From the NCBI GenBank assembly GCA_038093975.1, contig JBBPTG010000079.1, positions 1 through 64,000 on the forward strand: a stretch of DNA of 64,000 bases, given 5' to 3'. Source of the stretch: Chalciporus piperatus. Lineage: Eukaryota > Basidiomycota > Agaricomycetes > Boletales > Boletaceae. The translations under genes and the position numbers were made by a program. A model generated the notes under the pieces. It made no database searches, had not been told where the DNA came from, and worked only from the letters and a program-made list of their open reading frames with translations. Every line of letters starts with the position of its first letter. Within the stretch, counting starts at the first letter, position 1. Positions 35,774 to 46,454 of this stretch are shown here, piece after piece.

Positions 35774-37378
35774 ATGCAATCCCCAAAAGCTGAAAAGAAA
35801 ATTCATGCACTACCAAACAATCCTTTCGTGCCTCCAACAGGTGACACGTGCGATATCAACAACCTTCCACCAGAGCTCCTTTCGCACATTTTCGAGGTCG
35901 GTGCTTTAGACGACGACAATGGAGGGGGTTCCAAAGAGGGATACAAGAGCGGGACTGATAACGGTGTCGAAATGGCAGAAGCTGAGAGGGTAGAAGTGGC
36001 AGATCAGGAAGAAGAAGAGGAAGAGGAAGAAGAAGAAGAAGGCGACGATGAAGAGCGGACAGATGTTCCTGGATCGTCCAATTTCGATTCTCCATCGCCT
36101 CCGTTTCAGACCGTCGTTTCCCATGTGTGTCGTCACTGGCGGAATGTCGCCCTTTCTACCCCTTCCCTCTGGACGACCATCAAAGTCCCTCGCAGCGCGC
36201 GTTCACCGTACGAGAATGTCTCGCTTCTGCTGGAGCGCAGCAAAGCCCTTCCAATAGATCTCCACATCGACGACCCGGAACGCGACGAGGATGGCTTGGC
36301 AGCAAACACGCCCCCACAGTTCCAGCCCGACCTCGAATCTCTATATTCTTTGCTCGTTCCCCACGTGCAACGCTGGCGCTCAGTCAGTGTCCGGACCCTC
36401 TCATATCATTCGATGTACGGATTCATCAGCGCGGTATCGGATCCGTCTGTCCCCGCCGCTTCTCAGCTCGCCACACTTGAATTATACCATTGGTCAGGCT
36501 ACGGCGTTGAACCCATTCCGCCCAATTTGTTGAACCACTTCACTCTGTTCGGAAATTCAGCGCCTAAGCTCACCAAATTAGTCCTACAGGAAGTCTATGT
36601 CGACTGGAATCAGGGCTGGATAGCTTCCGCCTCCAACCTCAGACATCTCAACCTGAAGTGGCAGAGCGACGAAGTTCGCCCCACCTGGGCCCAGTTCGCC
36701 ACCATCTTGCGCGGTGCTCCACAACTCAACACCCTCAACCTGTATTACTCGGGACCATTAGGAGAACCCGATCTCAACGCTCGAATTCGGCTTCTCAATT
36801 TGACGGACTTCGTCCTTATCTCTGAATCTCCATCATATGGCATCGGATTATTCACCAACCTCTACCTGCCATTCCTGAAATGTCTAACCCTGGAGCTCAC
36901 CGGGGGCGACTACACCGATCTGATCGATCAACTGGCCGGACCAGCCATGTCACTATCTCCTCTCTCTGCTCAAGAACACCCGCGCAGCTTGCTGAGCAGT
37001 CTTGAAAAACTCAAAATTACGTCACTTCCCTGCCGCAGCGAGGGGGTAGAGACTCTACATAGAGAACTCCAGAATCTCCATTCGCTCCATCTAGGGACGA
37101 AATTTCTTCCTCCGCGGTTCATCGATCTTCTCTGCCCACCCTGTACGTTACCAGGCCGCGGAGATATTTTGCTGCCTCGACTCAAATCTCTGTGGGTCTC
37201 CCATGCCCCCAGCGATGTGATCCGTGTGATTCAAAAGAGAAAGGACGCCGGAGTCCCACTACAAGCATTGTACGTAGATAACAGGTGCGATGTGGATGGC
37301 GACGAAGCCGAGTGGTTCAGGGAGAATTTGGAGACGTTCGACTTTTTCGTGCGTCTTGAAGTTGATGAAAGTTTTTGA
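35774..37378 (+). CDS. F-box protein with acidic insert, copy 2
   Basis: Paralogue of the gene at 19623-21419, in the opposite orientation and about 14 kb away. The start MQSPKAEKKIHAL matches copy 1. The F-box halves are LPPELLSHIFEVGA and VVSHVCRHWRNVALSTPSLW, separated by about 65 residues including an uninterrupted Glu run, shorter than in copy 1. Leucine-rich segments follow (ASNLRHLNLKWQSDEVRPTW, LEKLKITSLPCRSEGVETL). Near the end the copies diverge: after ETFDFF this frame ends VRLEVDESF, while codons resembling the copy 1 tail (DEEGVEWSD) continue at 37380-37410 in another frame, suggesting a small indel. It is probably functional apart from the tail. Confidence 0.8.
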   Translation: MQSPKAEKKIHALPNNPFVPPTGDTCDINNLPPELLSHIFEVGALDDDNGGGSKEGYKSGTDNGVEMAEAERVEVADQEEEEEEEEEEEGDDEERTDVPGSSNFDSPSPPFQTVVSHVCRHWRNVALSTPSLWTTIKVPRSARSPYENVSLLLERSKALPIDLHIDDPERDEDGLAANTPPQFQPDLESLYSLLVPHVQRWRSVSVRTLSYHSMYGFISAVSDPSVPAASQLATLELYHWSGYGVEPIPPNLLNHFTLFGNSAPKLTKLVLQEVYVDWNQGWIASASNLRHLNLKWQSDEVRPTWAQFATILRGAPQLNTLNLYYSGPLGEPDLNARIRLLNLTDFVLISESPSYGIGLFTNLYLPFLKCLTLELTGGDYTDLIDQLAGPAMSLSPLSAQEHPRSLLSSLEKLKITSLPCRSEGVETLHRELQNLHSLHLGTKFLPPRFIDLLCPPCTLPGRGDILLPRLKSLWVSHAPSDVIRVIQKRKDAGVPLQALYVDNRCDVDGDEAEWFRENLETFDFFVRLEVDESF

Positions 37379-37730
37379 CATCGACGAGGAGGGTGTCGAA
37401 TGGTCGGATGTTCACCTGGGGCCACTAGACGATGCAGAGCATGTTGATACGGTTGTACACAAAGCTAAATCGGTGGTCATTTCGATGATTACCGTCATCA
37501 TCCTTGACCATAATGATAATAGCATCTTTCTTTGCTTTGGATCTTAGACATTGAGGTGATATCTCTACCTTACGAGTATGTACAAACCCGAATCCACAAA
37601 ATTGATGGGTAGGTGCCCAAACCCGGCGCGGCGGGTCACCGGTCACATCTATTGTGGCAGGTGAAACCCGCACTCTGACCCAACCAGCGCATCGGACCGC
37701 CTTTAGGGACCCGACTCGGTCAGAGCTGTC

Positions 37731-38919
37731 ATGAGCTCACTAAATACCATCATTTTCACAGCGCTATCACTCTGTGGAACATGGCTTTTTGTATCTCGAA
37801 GTCGACGGGGAGGAGACAAGAACAAGAACCTCACGAGCTTTCTAACGACAACGATAGTCGTCTTGCATACTCTCCACATCCTGCACAACCTCACGTTCTT
37901 CCGACCTCCAAACCTCTTCACGCGATTAGGGATACCTACAAATGCACCCGTGGATCGTATAAGGTTTTTGTTGATACAGGAGGCCGGGTTGAAAGGGATG
38001 GCAGAACGGCGGCAGGGTGCCATCATCGTCCCACCAGAGATTCCAAAAGAAATCGAGTTGCTGTTGAATCGTCTGGGCATACGTGACAATAGAGGGATAT
38101 ACGTGAGGTGTGCGCGGTCTTTCTTCCTGGTATACAAGGCAGAAACGCTCACGAAAACATATAGATTCGGGCAACGTGTCATGCAAACGTGTCTGTATTG
38201 TTCTTCGACGACCGACTACACGATTCTCGTTCTCTCAGGCGTCTTGCTTGAATATCTGCGTACCGCTACACTGCTGTTATTGCTTACGGCCAATATCAAT
38301 GGCCGACAGAGATTGAGGACAAATGTCCTCGGGGCACTTGTGTGTGCCTTCTTCGCTGAAGTCTATGCATTTACCTCTGCAAGTGCCGTGCCACTCGAGA
38401 AGAGTGCTGAAACAGCGTTCATGGTGAGTCGCTTCCATTGTTCCAATGTCTATTCAAATCCAAGTTTTTAACGGCGAGCCTTGTGAAATATAGTGGCACG
38501 ATAATCTCTTCCTCGCACGTCACGCACTACTCCTCCTCCTACCCGTCATCACTCAATTCCTACCTGCCATATACCCACCTCCTCCAGCCTCGATCTCTCT
38601 CGCTTCTGCGCTTGGACGCCTAGAACGTACTCTTCCTCGAGCTCATCTCCTCAAATACCTCCGTCAAGCCATTCTAAGAAATCCTGACACCCGCGAGCGA
38701 GCCGTGGCGTTCTGGACGGATGACGCTGCAGGTGGTCAAGCTGCCAGGAACGATCCTAATGTACAGATTACAGCGTCCAAGCTTGGACTTGGATTCACGA
38801 AGCCAAAGTCGGCTGGAAGTGGGGAGAGTCACGGTGGTGGACAAGAGGGATCGTTGAGGATCAATGCAAGGATGGCGGTACAATCGCTGAATCCATTGTT
38901 TGTCCCTCCAACAAGCTAG
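37731..38919 (+). CDS. Conserved fungal membrane protein of unknown family
   Basis: Starts MSSLNTIIFTALSLCGTWLF, a signal-anchor-like helix, then FLTTTIVVLHTLHILHNLTF and RPPNLFTRLGIPTNAPVDRI. More hydrophobic segments follow (DYTILVLSGVLLEYLRTATL, LGALVCAFFAEVYAF). A final exon after the intron near 38424-38492 encodes LLLLLPVITQFLPAIYPPPP and a long soluble tail with KYLRQAILRNPDTRERAVAFW ending NPLFVPPTS. The topology suggests four or five membrane segments with a cytosolic C-terminus. I recall similar sequences among uncharacterised fungal proteins but no name. The two exons join in frame and nothing is broken. Confidence 0.65.
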
Positions 38920-39069
38920 TTAGAACCCATGCATCCCGTATCCGCGTTTGCTGTTTTGTAACCCTGCTCTCTCATTCTCGGCGCATAAGGAGGTTCTTGG
39001 AATCATGTGGCTTTTACTCATCCACATCAACAAATCGCTGGAGTAAGCTATCCGAAAGGCTTTCTCAAT

Positions 39070-39330
39070 TCATCGTAGTTGAAAAATACGATCCTTGAGC
39101 TTCTCCTGGTGTGTCGGAAAGTAGTGCGAGGAAATCCGATGTGACGAGGGTGGAATTCCCGGTATCAAGCTCGCTGAGCAAGCTATACTGCCCTTTGATG
39201 GCTGCAGTTGTACAGGGGAGATAGCTGGACCAGTGAGGAGCTCGATGGATGTTGGGTAATCTTCCTTGATGAGGCCAGGAAATAGACTCTTGAGAGCAGG
39301 CATGTAGAGCATGCGAAGCAATTCTTTCAC
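39070..39330 (-). pseudogene. Possible relic of an F-box/LRR gene
   Basis: An 86-codon minus frame contains YMPALKSLFPGLIKEDYPTS followed by LLTGPAISP. This resembles the region YLPSLKTLTLCL and LAGPATSLSP of the acidic F-box proteins in this window. No F-box or other part is visible nearby. It lies upstream of the AP-2 sigma gene. Weak evidence. Confidence 0.3.
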
Positions 39331-39490
39331 CTATTCATGATCCACCCGTACTACGATAACGATAGAGAAGAGACATATTGAGAGCCCCGGACCATCTTCG
39401 TGAAGCCATTACCTAATCAGGACAGCCGCAGTGCAGCGTCACCAGAGACGTCGACATTTACGACAACATCCATCCATCCCGAATGCCGCG

Positions 39491-40204
39491 ATGATCAGGT
39501 TTATACTGGTGCAGGTGAGTACAAGCTATTTAAGTGGTATAAAATGGTGCAAGTCTCATACAATGAGGTAGAACAGGCAAGGGAAAACTCGGTTGTCAAA
39601 GTGGTATGTCCCGTACGATGATGAGGAGAAGGTGCGTACCCTTCTGGATACGAGAGCCCTTCTGACTTTATCTAGGTGAGACTTCGGGGTGAAGTGCACA
39701 GACTAGTGGCTCCCCGCGACCAGAAGTATCAGTCCAACTTTGTGGAGGTCCGCTTTCGTGTTACCTTCGAGCACGGATCCATCTCATTCACGTGGCTTGT
39801 AGTTTAAGAACCACAAGATAGTATACCGCCGCTACGCCGGACTGTTCTTCTGCGTGTGCGTCGATGCTAATGACAACGAACTCGCCAATCTCGAGGCCAT
39901 TCATCTCTTCGTGGAGGTTCTTGGTAAGCCTGACCATCGCTGTAATTCATTCCAAGTCTTCCGAAACTAACGCGGCATTTTTACTTTCTCAAGATTCGTT
40001 CTTCGATAACGTGTGCGAGTTGGATCTAGTTTTCAATTTCTACAAGGTTCGGAACCTCTTTCTGTTCCCTGCCTCTTCTGTTCACCCCCGAAACGTCGTT
40101 AGGTTTATGCCATTTTGGACGAAATATTCTTAGCTGGTGAGATCGAAGAGACAAGCAAAGAGGTTGTTTTACAAAGGCTGGAGGACTTGGAGAAATTAGA
40201 GTGA
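39491..40204 (+). CDS. APS2: AP-2 clathrin adaptor small (sigma) subunit
   Basis: A tiny first exon (ATG 39491, MIRFILVQ) joins [20 protein letters not shown], then [58 protein letters not shown] and [20 protein letters not shown], ending [11 protein letters not shown]. Six exons join in frame to about 143 residues, the normal sigma-adaptin length. The sequence is extremely conserved and fits sigma-2 better than sigma-1 (RQKYQSNF-type and [19 protein letters not shown]). The protein is part of the AP-2 core at the plasma membrane in clathrin-mediated endocytosis. The small first exon keeps the start from being obvious in an unspliced frame. Confidence 0.95.
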
Positions 40205-40854
40205 ACTCGGTCACACGCACATGTATGCTTCCCATCGAGTCTGGGGATGTTCTCCTTGACATGTATGCTCTGAGCGTGTGTGTTTGCACATGTGGCGCAT
40301 ATCTTAGCTAAGGGTTCAATAGGGGAGAATGCAGAATCACTCAGGAACTCAGTTCTCCACTGTAGAATCTGCTTTCTGACTATCTGGAACTCGAAAGAGG
40401 TGCATTCAGATGTGAATGAACATTAATATTGACAACTTATATATGCTAGTTGAGAAGATGAGTGAAATCGTGCAAAATACTGCTATTGGCTCCAAAAATT
40501 GGCCCCCGAAAGTAGGTTGATAGTAGTACCGGGGGGGAGTCGATTTCATGTTTTAGAGTTATGGACGCCCCTTGTCCAGGAGGCATATTTATTGTGATAC
40601 ACCCCTGGACGTGAGTATGCTATTGAATTCACGCGGAAGAACTTTTGAAGTGGTTACTGGTCTAGATCAAGTCTCATTATCGGACATCATAGGCAGTCAG
40701 CACCAGCAGACAAAATGTGGTGCCACTGCTTCTAAACGTGCCCGGTGTTGCAATGCGCCAATTTGACTATCATCTGATTGTCCGAAACTTCTCTGTTGGC
40801 AACTCCAAGTCATACCTCCAAGTTGTTTGCTCAATTCTGTTCTTGGATGGTAAA
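40205..40854. other. Transition into the transposon nest
   Basis: AT content rises and no gene is recognised. A plus-strand frame from 40717 runs into the hAT insertion site at 40855-40862 and continues in frame at 45272 when the element is removed; its product is not recognised. Confidence 0.4.
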
Positions 40855-41410
40855 GTTATGGCTAGTGTTCAAAGATCCAGTCCTGGGACCGGTCGAGGAC
40901 TGCAGACTGGACTGGACTGGGACCGGTCCTCACAGGACTACGGTCCCAGTTCTTGACAGTCCTGATCAGTCCTGGTCCAGTTCTAAAATTTTGAATGAAC
41001 TTCAAGGACCAGTCCAGGACTGGTCCAGACCAGTCCGCACAGCCACCCCCTATTCAGGACTATTCAGGATCACTTACTCTAATTTTTGTAGATTTATTGG
41101 TATTTTTCTCAAATTTCTATGATCTTTTGTCAGGAAATGAAAGATTATCATGTGTTGTTGATGCAAAAATTCACTTGATGTTATCCATCCTATCCAAAAC
41201 GACCTAAATGATGCACAATAATCACTATCCTGAGGGTACATTGATGATTTCACACTATATGATACATATTTATATATCACTCATGCAATACTATACTGAT
41301 CTAAAACGGCATGTGATCGTGTAATGGTCATATCTTTGGATCGGCTGAGCCAAATTGCTCGACCAGGGGGTCAGTAGAATGCCAGGAGGGTGTACTACAA
41401 CTCGACTCAC

Positions 41411-41520
41411 TAATGAATGAATGAATGAAGGTTTATTTGGCTAACTACGCCTATTACATAAGCTCAGGTGAAGGATCACCTCGTTAGCTCAATGAGAAAC
41501 GCAAAGACAAAACTAAAGTA
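41411..41520 (-). mobile_element. LINE-like 3' tail with (AATG)n
   Basis: Read on the minus strand, a segment ending AGCCAAATAAACC is followed by CATT repeats (41411-41428 on plus), the style of simple-repeat tails of fungal non-LTR elements. No coding part is retained. Confidence 0.35.
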
Positions 41521-41643
41521 AGGACTGTTGTTATAGTATTTAAAAACTTTTCAAACTTTTGCCTTCAAAGGTATTCGAACACTGGACTTTGTCTACAAGT
41601 TAGGGGTCATGCCGGATTCATCTTTATCTGCTCCGGTAGTCCC

Positions 41644-41960
41644 TGTAGCATTATGTAATCTATTACATAATCAGGTCACGTGACAAAGGTCCAGACTTAG
41701 ATGAGTCAGCAATGATGTCATGGCCTAGACCCTAATCCGTGCCTGGTACCTTTTCTTATCATCATCCCATTTTACCTTATCTATCTTTTCCTTTGTGATT
41801 TCCTTATTCGGCTGTTGGTCTGTGCGCACTTCTCAATAGTATATAAGTAGCCCTGTACTTACTAGTATCACAGACCCCAGTCTAATCCATTTGTTGCTTT
41901 ACCGCAATTAAGTTTTAGTACTCAGCCTATCCTTCGCAAGGTCTAGTGTGACCTAAGTCC
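41644..41960 (+). mobile_element. LTR-like segment
   Basis: It begins TGTAGCATTATG, contains AGGTCACGTGAC, a TATA-like GTATATAAGTAG at 41839 and a downstream stretch like an LTR leader. Short AGTCCC matches flank it (41637-41642 and near 41957), but the 3' end lacks a clean CA. The boundaries are uncertain. Confidence 0.25.
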
Positions 41961-42888
41961 CCGCTGTGTTTTGACTACGTCATAACAACTGTAGGTGTTC
42001 TGGCAAAAATACATGAAGAGCACTGTCAGTCGAGGAGAAATGCTGATGTGCACGAAGTCGTCGACGATAGGTTCCCCACAAATGACCTGCAGTACAAATT
42101 GCATGAGTATGCCATACACCAGCGAGAGCCGCAGACAAGTGACATGGCAAAGGTGCGACACGATCGACCGGGGGGACGAGGCCCAAATAGTATTGTGATA
42201 GATATTGCAGCCATACAGGTGCATCCTCAAAAAGCCGACGAGTGGCGTTGAGCAGAAGTTCTCGTGACGGAGGAGGAACATCACAAAGAAGGGTAGTGAC
42301 CTCTGCATCAGGAAAAAACCCCTATGCCATAATAGGCCATTTGTGCTGCTATGGTGCACAAGGGGGCTTTTTGTGCTATAAGGGGGCCTTTTGTGCTATA
42401 GGGTATACTTTGGCACCTTATGTGCCATTTGATATCCCCAAATATTACATATGATATAGTATTGATAAAAATATCTAGTACAACGTCTGATAAGAGTACT
42501 TGCTAGACCAATTGTTGAGTAAAAAAGAAGAACAATTGTCTAGTACATTGTTGGACTTCCATTCTGATGGCCACTGGGATAAACCAGAAGCTAAAGGTAT
42601 TAGTTGACAGGTTTGTCGTATAGTTTTAACAGAAACTATGTCTCCCTGAACAACAGCGGGCAAGTGAGAGGATGGATGCAAAGGAGCAGGTTTGGAAACA
42701 GTGTACATATTATGGAACTTGTCTGGGGAACTGGAGAGGCGGTACCATTCTATGTACGCCAATGGTTCCTTGGGCCAATTGGCAGGTGCTGGCGTCAACA
42801 GAGAAAGGGTGGCGGGTAATTTGAAAATCACCCTCAGGCGCCCTATTCTCATTCCTGTGGCCCAGAGTCAGTGATGGAGATGATTGAT

Positions 42889-45003
42889 TTAAAACAATGA
42901 ACCCTTACCTTGTAAGCCTGCGGTCTCTGCATCTCCCCGGTAGGCCACTGCTACCGTGTCAAACCTGCCTGGCTTGGCCTTGATAGAGTCCACCCCCTCC
43001 TCACCATCGACGTCGTTGCCCAGGACATCCAAGGCAAACTTGCAGGAATGCCAGACATCAAGCTTGTCAAAGGGAAGGTGGGCATAGGGGACAGCAGCTC
43101 GAGCAAGAGTTTCGCCTGCAGGGAGCAGGGAGTTGAGGTAGTTGCGAAGGTGGTGGGCAAAAGAGGGCGCATTGTGGTTTTTTTGAATGCTGGCGATGGT
43201 CTGATGGGGGACAGCAGGTTGTTGGGCGATGGCTAGTCCAGTGAGGGTGGATGTTGGGTTGGGTGGTTCTTGCTCCTCTTCTTCAGCATCGTCCTTGGTC
43301 CTGCTATTGATGTAGGTCTGAAATAAAGCTATCTTCTCTTGCCTCTCCAGCCAACGGGTCATCTGCGGAACTTCATTTCTGAAGTTGGATGCGCGCCACC
43401 CTTCCTTGGCCATGTCGATGTGAAAGCGTTCGAAAGCCTCCGTGTTGTAGTTGTCGGTGGTGCCGAAGTTGCGGATAGACTCAACGTAGTGCACCAGAGA
43501 GTGCACCTTGGGAATGTTGAGGTGATTGCGGATGCCCAGGCCGTCAGGAGAGGAGAGGAGGATAGACTTGTTCTGGTGGAACAAATCCAAAGACTCCTCC
43601 ATCCATTTGAGGGAGTCATCGTCATGAGTGGCATACTGAGCAAGGTAAATGAAGTCCAGCAGCCCGCGGTAGCAGGCGAGGACCTGGGAGGGGACTTTAC
43701 CGACCAGCAGCCCGAGCAAGATCCGGGCCATATCTTTCCTCTCCTTGCCGGCAATCTGGGAGAGTTTGGACCATCCGGAATGAAAATGGCGGACACCGAA
43801 GCAGGGGGGGAGGGCGCGGATGCGCTGGTCCAACTCGCGGGTCTCCATGAGGCTGGAGCACCAGAGAATGAGGTACTTGACAATACCATGGTAGAGTTGA
43901 TGGAGAACATCCGGGGTCATGGAGAGGTGGATGTCGCAAAAGGGAAAACCATCCCAGAACGGCCTCGTGACGCCCCCTGAGATTAGCTCTTCCCTGCAAA
44001 GCTCTTGATAGTGGGAGGTGGAGATTGCGTTTGCTTTGGCTTCCCTAATGGATCCAATTGTCTCTTTCTGTCTTCTAGGCTGCCCCGAACGTCGCCCTTC
44101 CAGTTCGCCCTCGGTGACTTTGCATCTGGGACAGGTGCCATACTTGCAGCACGTCACCAGACACTGCTCGGGATAGTCTGCCACGTATGCTGCAAGGATT
44201 GGGTGGACTCGACGTACTCGGCCATCCCCTCCCGTCATCTCTACTCCCTCCACTCCAGCCTTGATAAGTGGCTCCAGGATAATCCGCATGGAGTCATGGA
44301 AAAGCTGTTGAATGCGGGCAGATTGTTGCTTTTTGGTCAGGTTCTCCCCGACATCCTTACTGACCGACAGATACCCGATTAGAATGCAAGCGTTTTGACT
44401 GGGTTTGCGACGTATGGCCCGCGGGATGTTGCCAAGAGTGAGATAGACTGGGTAAGCCGACTTCCCTCCCGAGAACTGCGTGAGCTGCGTCTTGTCTGTC
44501 GAGATGATCACTGGGGCCACACATGACCCTTCGGGCAAGCGTCTCTGTAATTGTAGTCTTGAGTAAATGTTAGTCCATGGAAATGTTTTAAACGCACCTG
44601 AACCGCCGCCCACCATTCCCCAGTCCACATCTCATGGTATATTCGTTTGTTCTTGCTTGCGTTGGTGAAGATCCGCTTGGGCCGATAGACGATATCTTTG
44701 GCATGCGCGGGATTCCCTAGCAAGGCCTCAATGGCCTCAATGGCCCCGCGGTAGTGGATAGTGTGTTTCGAGCCTGGGTCTGAGCGATACCAGAGATCTT
44801 TGGTAGTCCATTTGACGCGGGGAGGGATGGAGTCAACAACCTGGTGTAGAGAACGTATGTTGTGAAAGGAGAGGCCTAAACTCTCCACTACCTAGATACG
44901 CAAATCAGAAAGTGGGACAATAGAGGTCAAAGGACTCACCCCTGGGATAGAAAGAAGGCGATCCAAGGATTTATGTCCTATACCATCCTGCCGGGGCTGT
45001 CTA
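42889..45003 (-). CDS. Plavaka-type (CACTA/CMC superfamily) transposase, N-terminally truncated
   Basis: Three exon-like pieces join in frame. The first is GHKSLDRLLSIPG. The second runs from SLGLSFHNIRSLHQVVDSIP to IYHEMWTGEWWAAVQ. The third is a long exon from RRLPEGSCVAPVIISTDKTQ through YPVYLTLGNIPRAIRRKPSQ, YPEQCLVTCCKYGTCPRCKV and MTPDVLHQLYHGIVKYLILW to DNYNTEAFERFHIDMAKEGW. These blocks are diagnostic of Plavaka proteins abundant in Agaricomycetes. The usual N-terminal zinc-finger and Pro-rich part is absent: upstream of 45003 the sequence soon becomes hAT subterminal repeat. It ends LQGKGSLF at 42889. It lies wholly inside the 4.4-kb hAT-type element. Codon use is CpG-rich compared with the flanks, so it may be a younger insertion. 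Probably inactive because of the truncation. Confidence 0.85.
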
Positions 45004-45271
45004 GTTGAGAAGATCGGGTGTATAGCTGTACTTCCGTAGAGTAAGCGAAAGTAGCGTTGTCAGCATGGGATATATATTCGACAAAGTGGCTCACAATGCA
45101 AAGCCTAATTCCTACGTTATCATGTGCCGCAATGCGGTCTTTCAAAGGACCGGTCCGGACTGGTCCAGTCCTCGCTTTAGGGACCAGTCCTGGGTGGTCC
45201 TGGTCCAGTCCTGCCAAAAAAGGAAAAAAAAAAGACCAGACTGGACTGGACCTTCGAACACTAGTTATGGC

Positions 45272-46454
45272 CCTCTCCAATATCTTCATTTCATCACCTA
45301 TGCCCTTCAAGCATGTCTCAGTATTATTGTTGTCATGCTCGTGAAAGCCGAGGCTATCACTATCATTTTAAAAAAAATCCTGGCACCAGTGTTTAGTTAC
45401 ATTTTCTTCTTTGCTGAAAACTGCTGTATTAATGTACAAAATGCTGAAATTATCGTTCACAATCGTGATAAATATCCACCACCATGCTTACCACTAACAT
45501 TGCAGCTTGATCTCATACTCAAAGATGCTTGTAGTTCTAACCTTGTCTGTGCATTGCTAAGTAGTGTGCAAAGTATTTGGTTTTGTTATATAGTACTTGG
45601 TAACAGAGCTGTGTGTGAAATTTACTACAGCGTGTTCCACAGGCTACAGAGCTATGCAGGGTGCTACAGCCAACTCATGATATCCTTCTATTTAACCTGT
45701 AATGCCATTCTATATGATAAAGTCAACAATGTGAGGGATTTTTGTGTGAACTGACCTTCATCAGTGAAAAGTTTCTGTCCACTGAAGGCTGACAGATAAC
45801 TTGAAAGTTCTTTTATTTCCTCCACAATTCCTGACTCACAAAGCAGTATAGACCATCAATCATAACCATATCCACATTCTTCCAAATGCTCAAGTATGCT
45901 GGAGTGTTCAGGCGTAAATAGCCATAGTGAACTCAATGAATTCAAGCCAACCTTTGTTCACATTGATGATGAATATTTTGCTCCCAATATTCACATAGAG
46001 TGGCATGCTATCTGAAATATGAGAGAAGCATACAACTTGTGGCAAGGTGCATTCCTTTATTTCTGCAGAATGGTTCCATTTTGTTTGCACATGTCATCTA
46101 AGAGTGCTTCCTTGCTTGACATTGTGCTGAATTCATTCAGAAATGAGGTCATCTGATTGACATTGACCCAGTAGCTGGTAAGGACCCTCCATGAAAAACA
46201 TACCACTGTCTATTGTAAACCATTCCATGGAAATAAGGGGACAGTGTCAATAGCATACCCTTGAATAGCTTCAACACCTGCAAGGTATATCATCAGCAGA
46301 AATTGGCAGCAAATATATCAGATGTTCATCTGATATATATAAGACGAGGGAGTATATATGTACAGGAATTCTGGTGGAATGTAATGTGTAAAAGACAATA
46401 GTACAGAGGTGAAGTAGACAAAGCTAGACAGAAAATGAACTGTGCCTCAAAGAT
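45272..46454. other. AT-rich, nearly CpG-free interval
   Basis: No gene is recognised. Long stretches contain no CG dinucleotide while TG and CA are frequent, consistent with methylated and deaminated repeat DNA. A plus frame to 45754 is judged accidental. Confidence 0.5.

Larger units (their letters stand above)
40863..45263. mobile_element. 4.4-kb hAT-type element with 8-bp TSD, containing other elements
   Basis: The ends are inverted: TAGTGTTCAAAGATCCAGTCC at the left (first 20 matter) and, read inward from the right, TAGTGTTCGAAGGTCCAGTC. The 8-bp sequence GTTATGGC occurs directly at both outer edges (40855-40862 and 45264-45271), the mark of hAT insertion. Subterminal regions (40880-41060, 45140-45250) are packed with GGACTGG/CCAGTCC repeats in both orientations, typical of transposase-binding ends. 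No hAT transposase is seen inside. Instead the interior has a LINE tail, an LTR-like segment and a Plavaka transposase gene, so this is a non-autonomous carrier or a host for nested insertions. Confidence 0.85.

Noticed and set aside
41644..41960. A definite solo LTR
   Set aside because: The TG start and TATA-like site are present, but the 3' end does not close with CA beside the matching flank, so only a low-confidence entry is kept.
43339..43980. 213-codon plus-strand frame
   Set aside because: It is the antisense of the Plavaka transposase, whose own frame contains family motifs.
45065..45754. 229-codon plus-strand frame
   Set aside because: It begins inside hAT subterminal repeats and crosses the element border, so it is not one gene.
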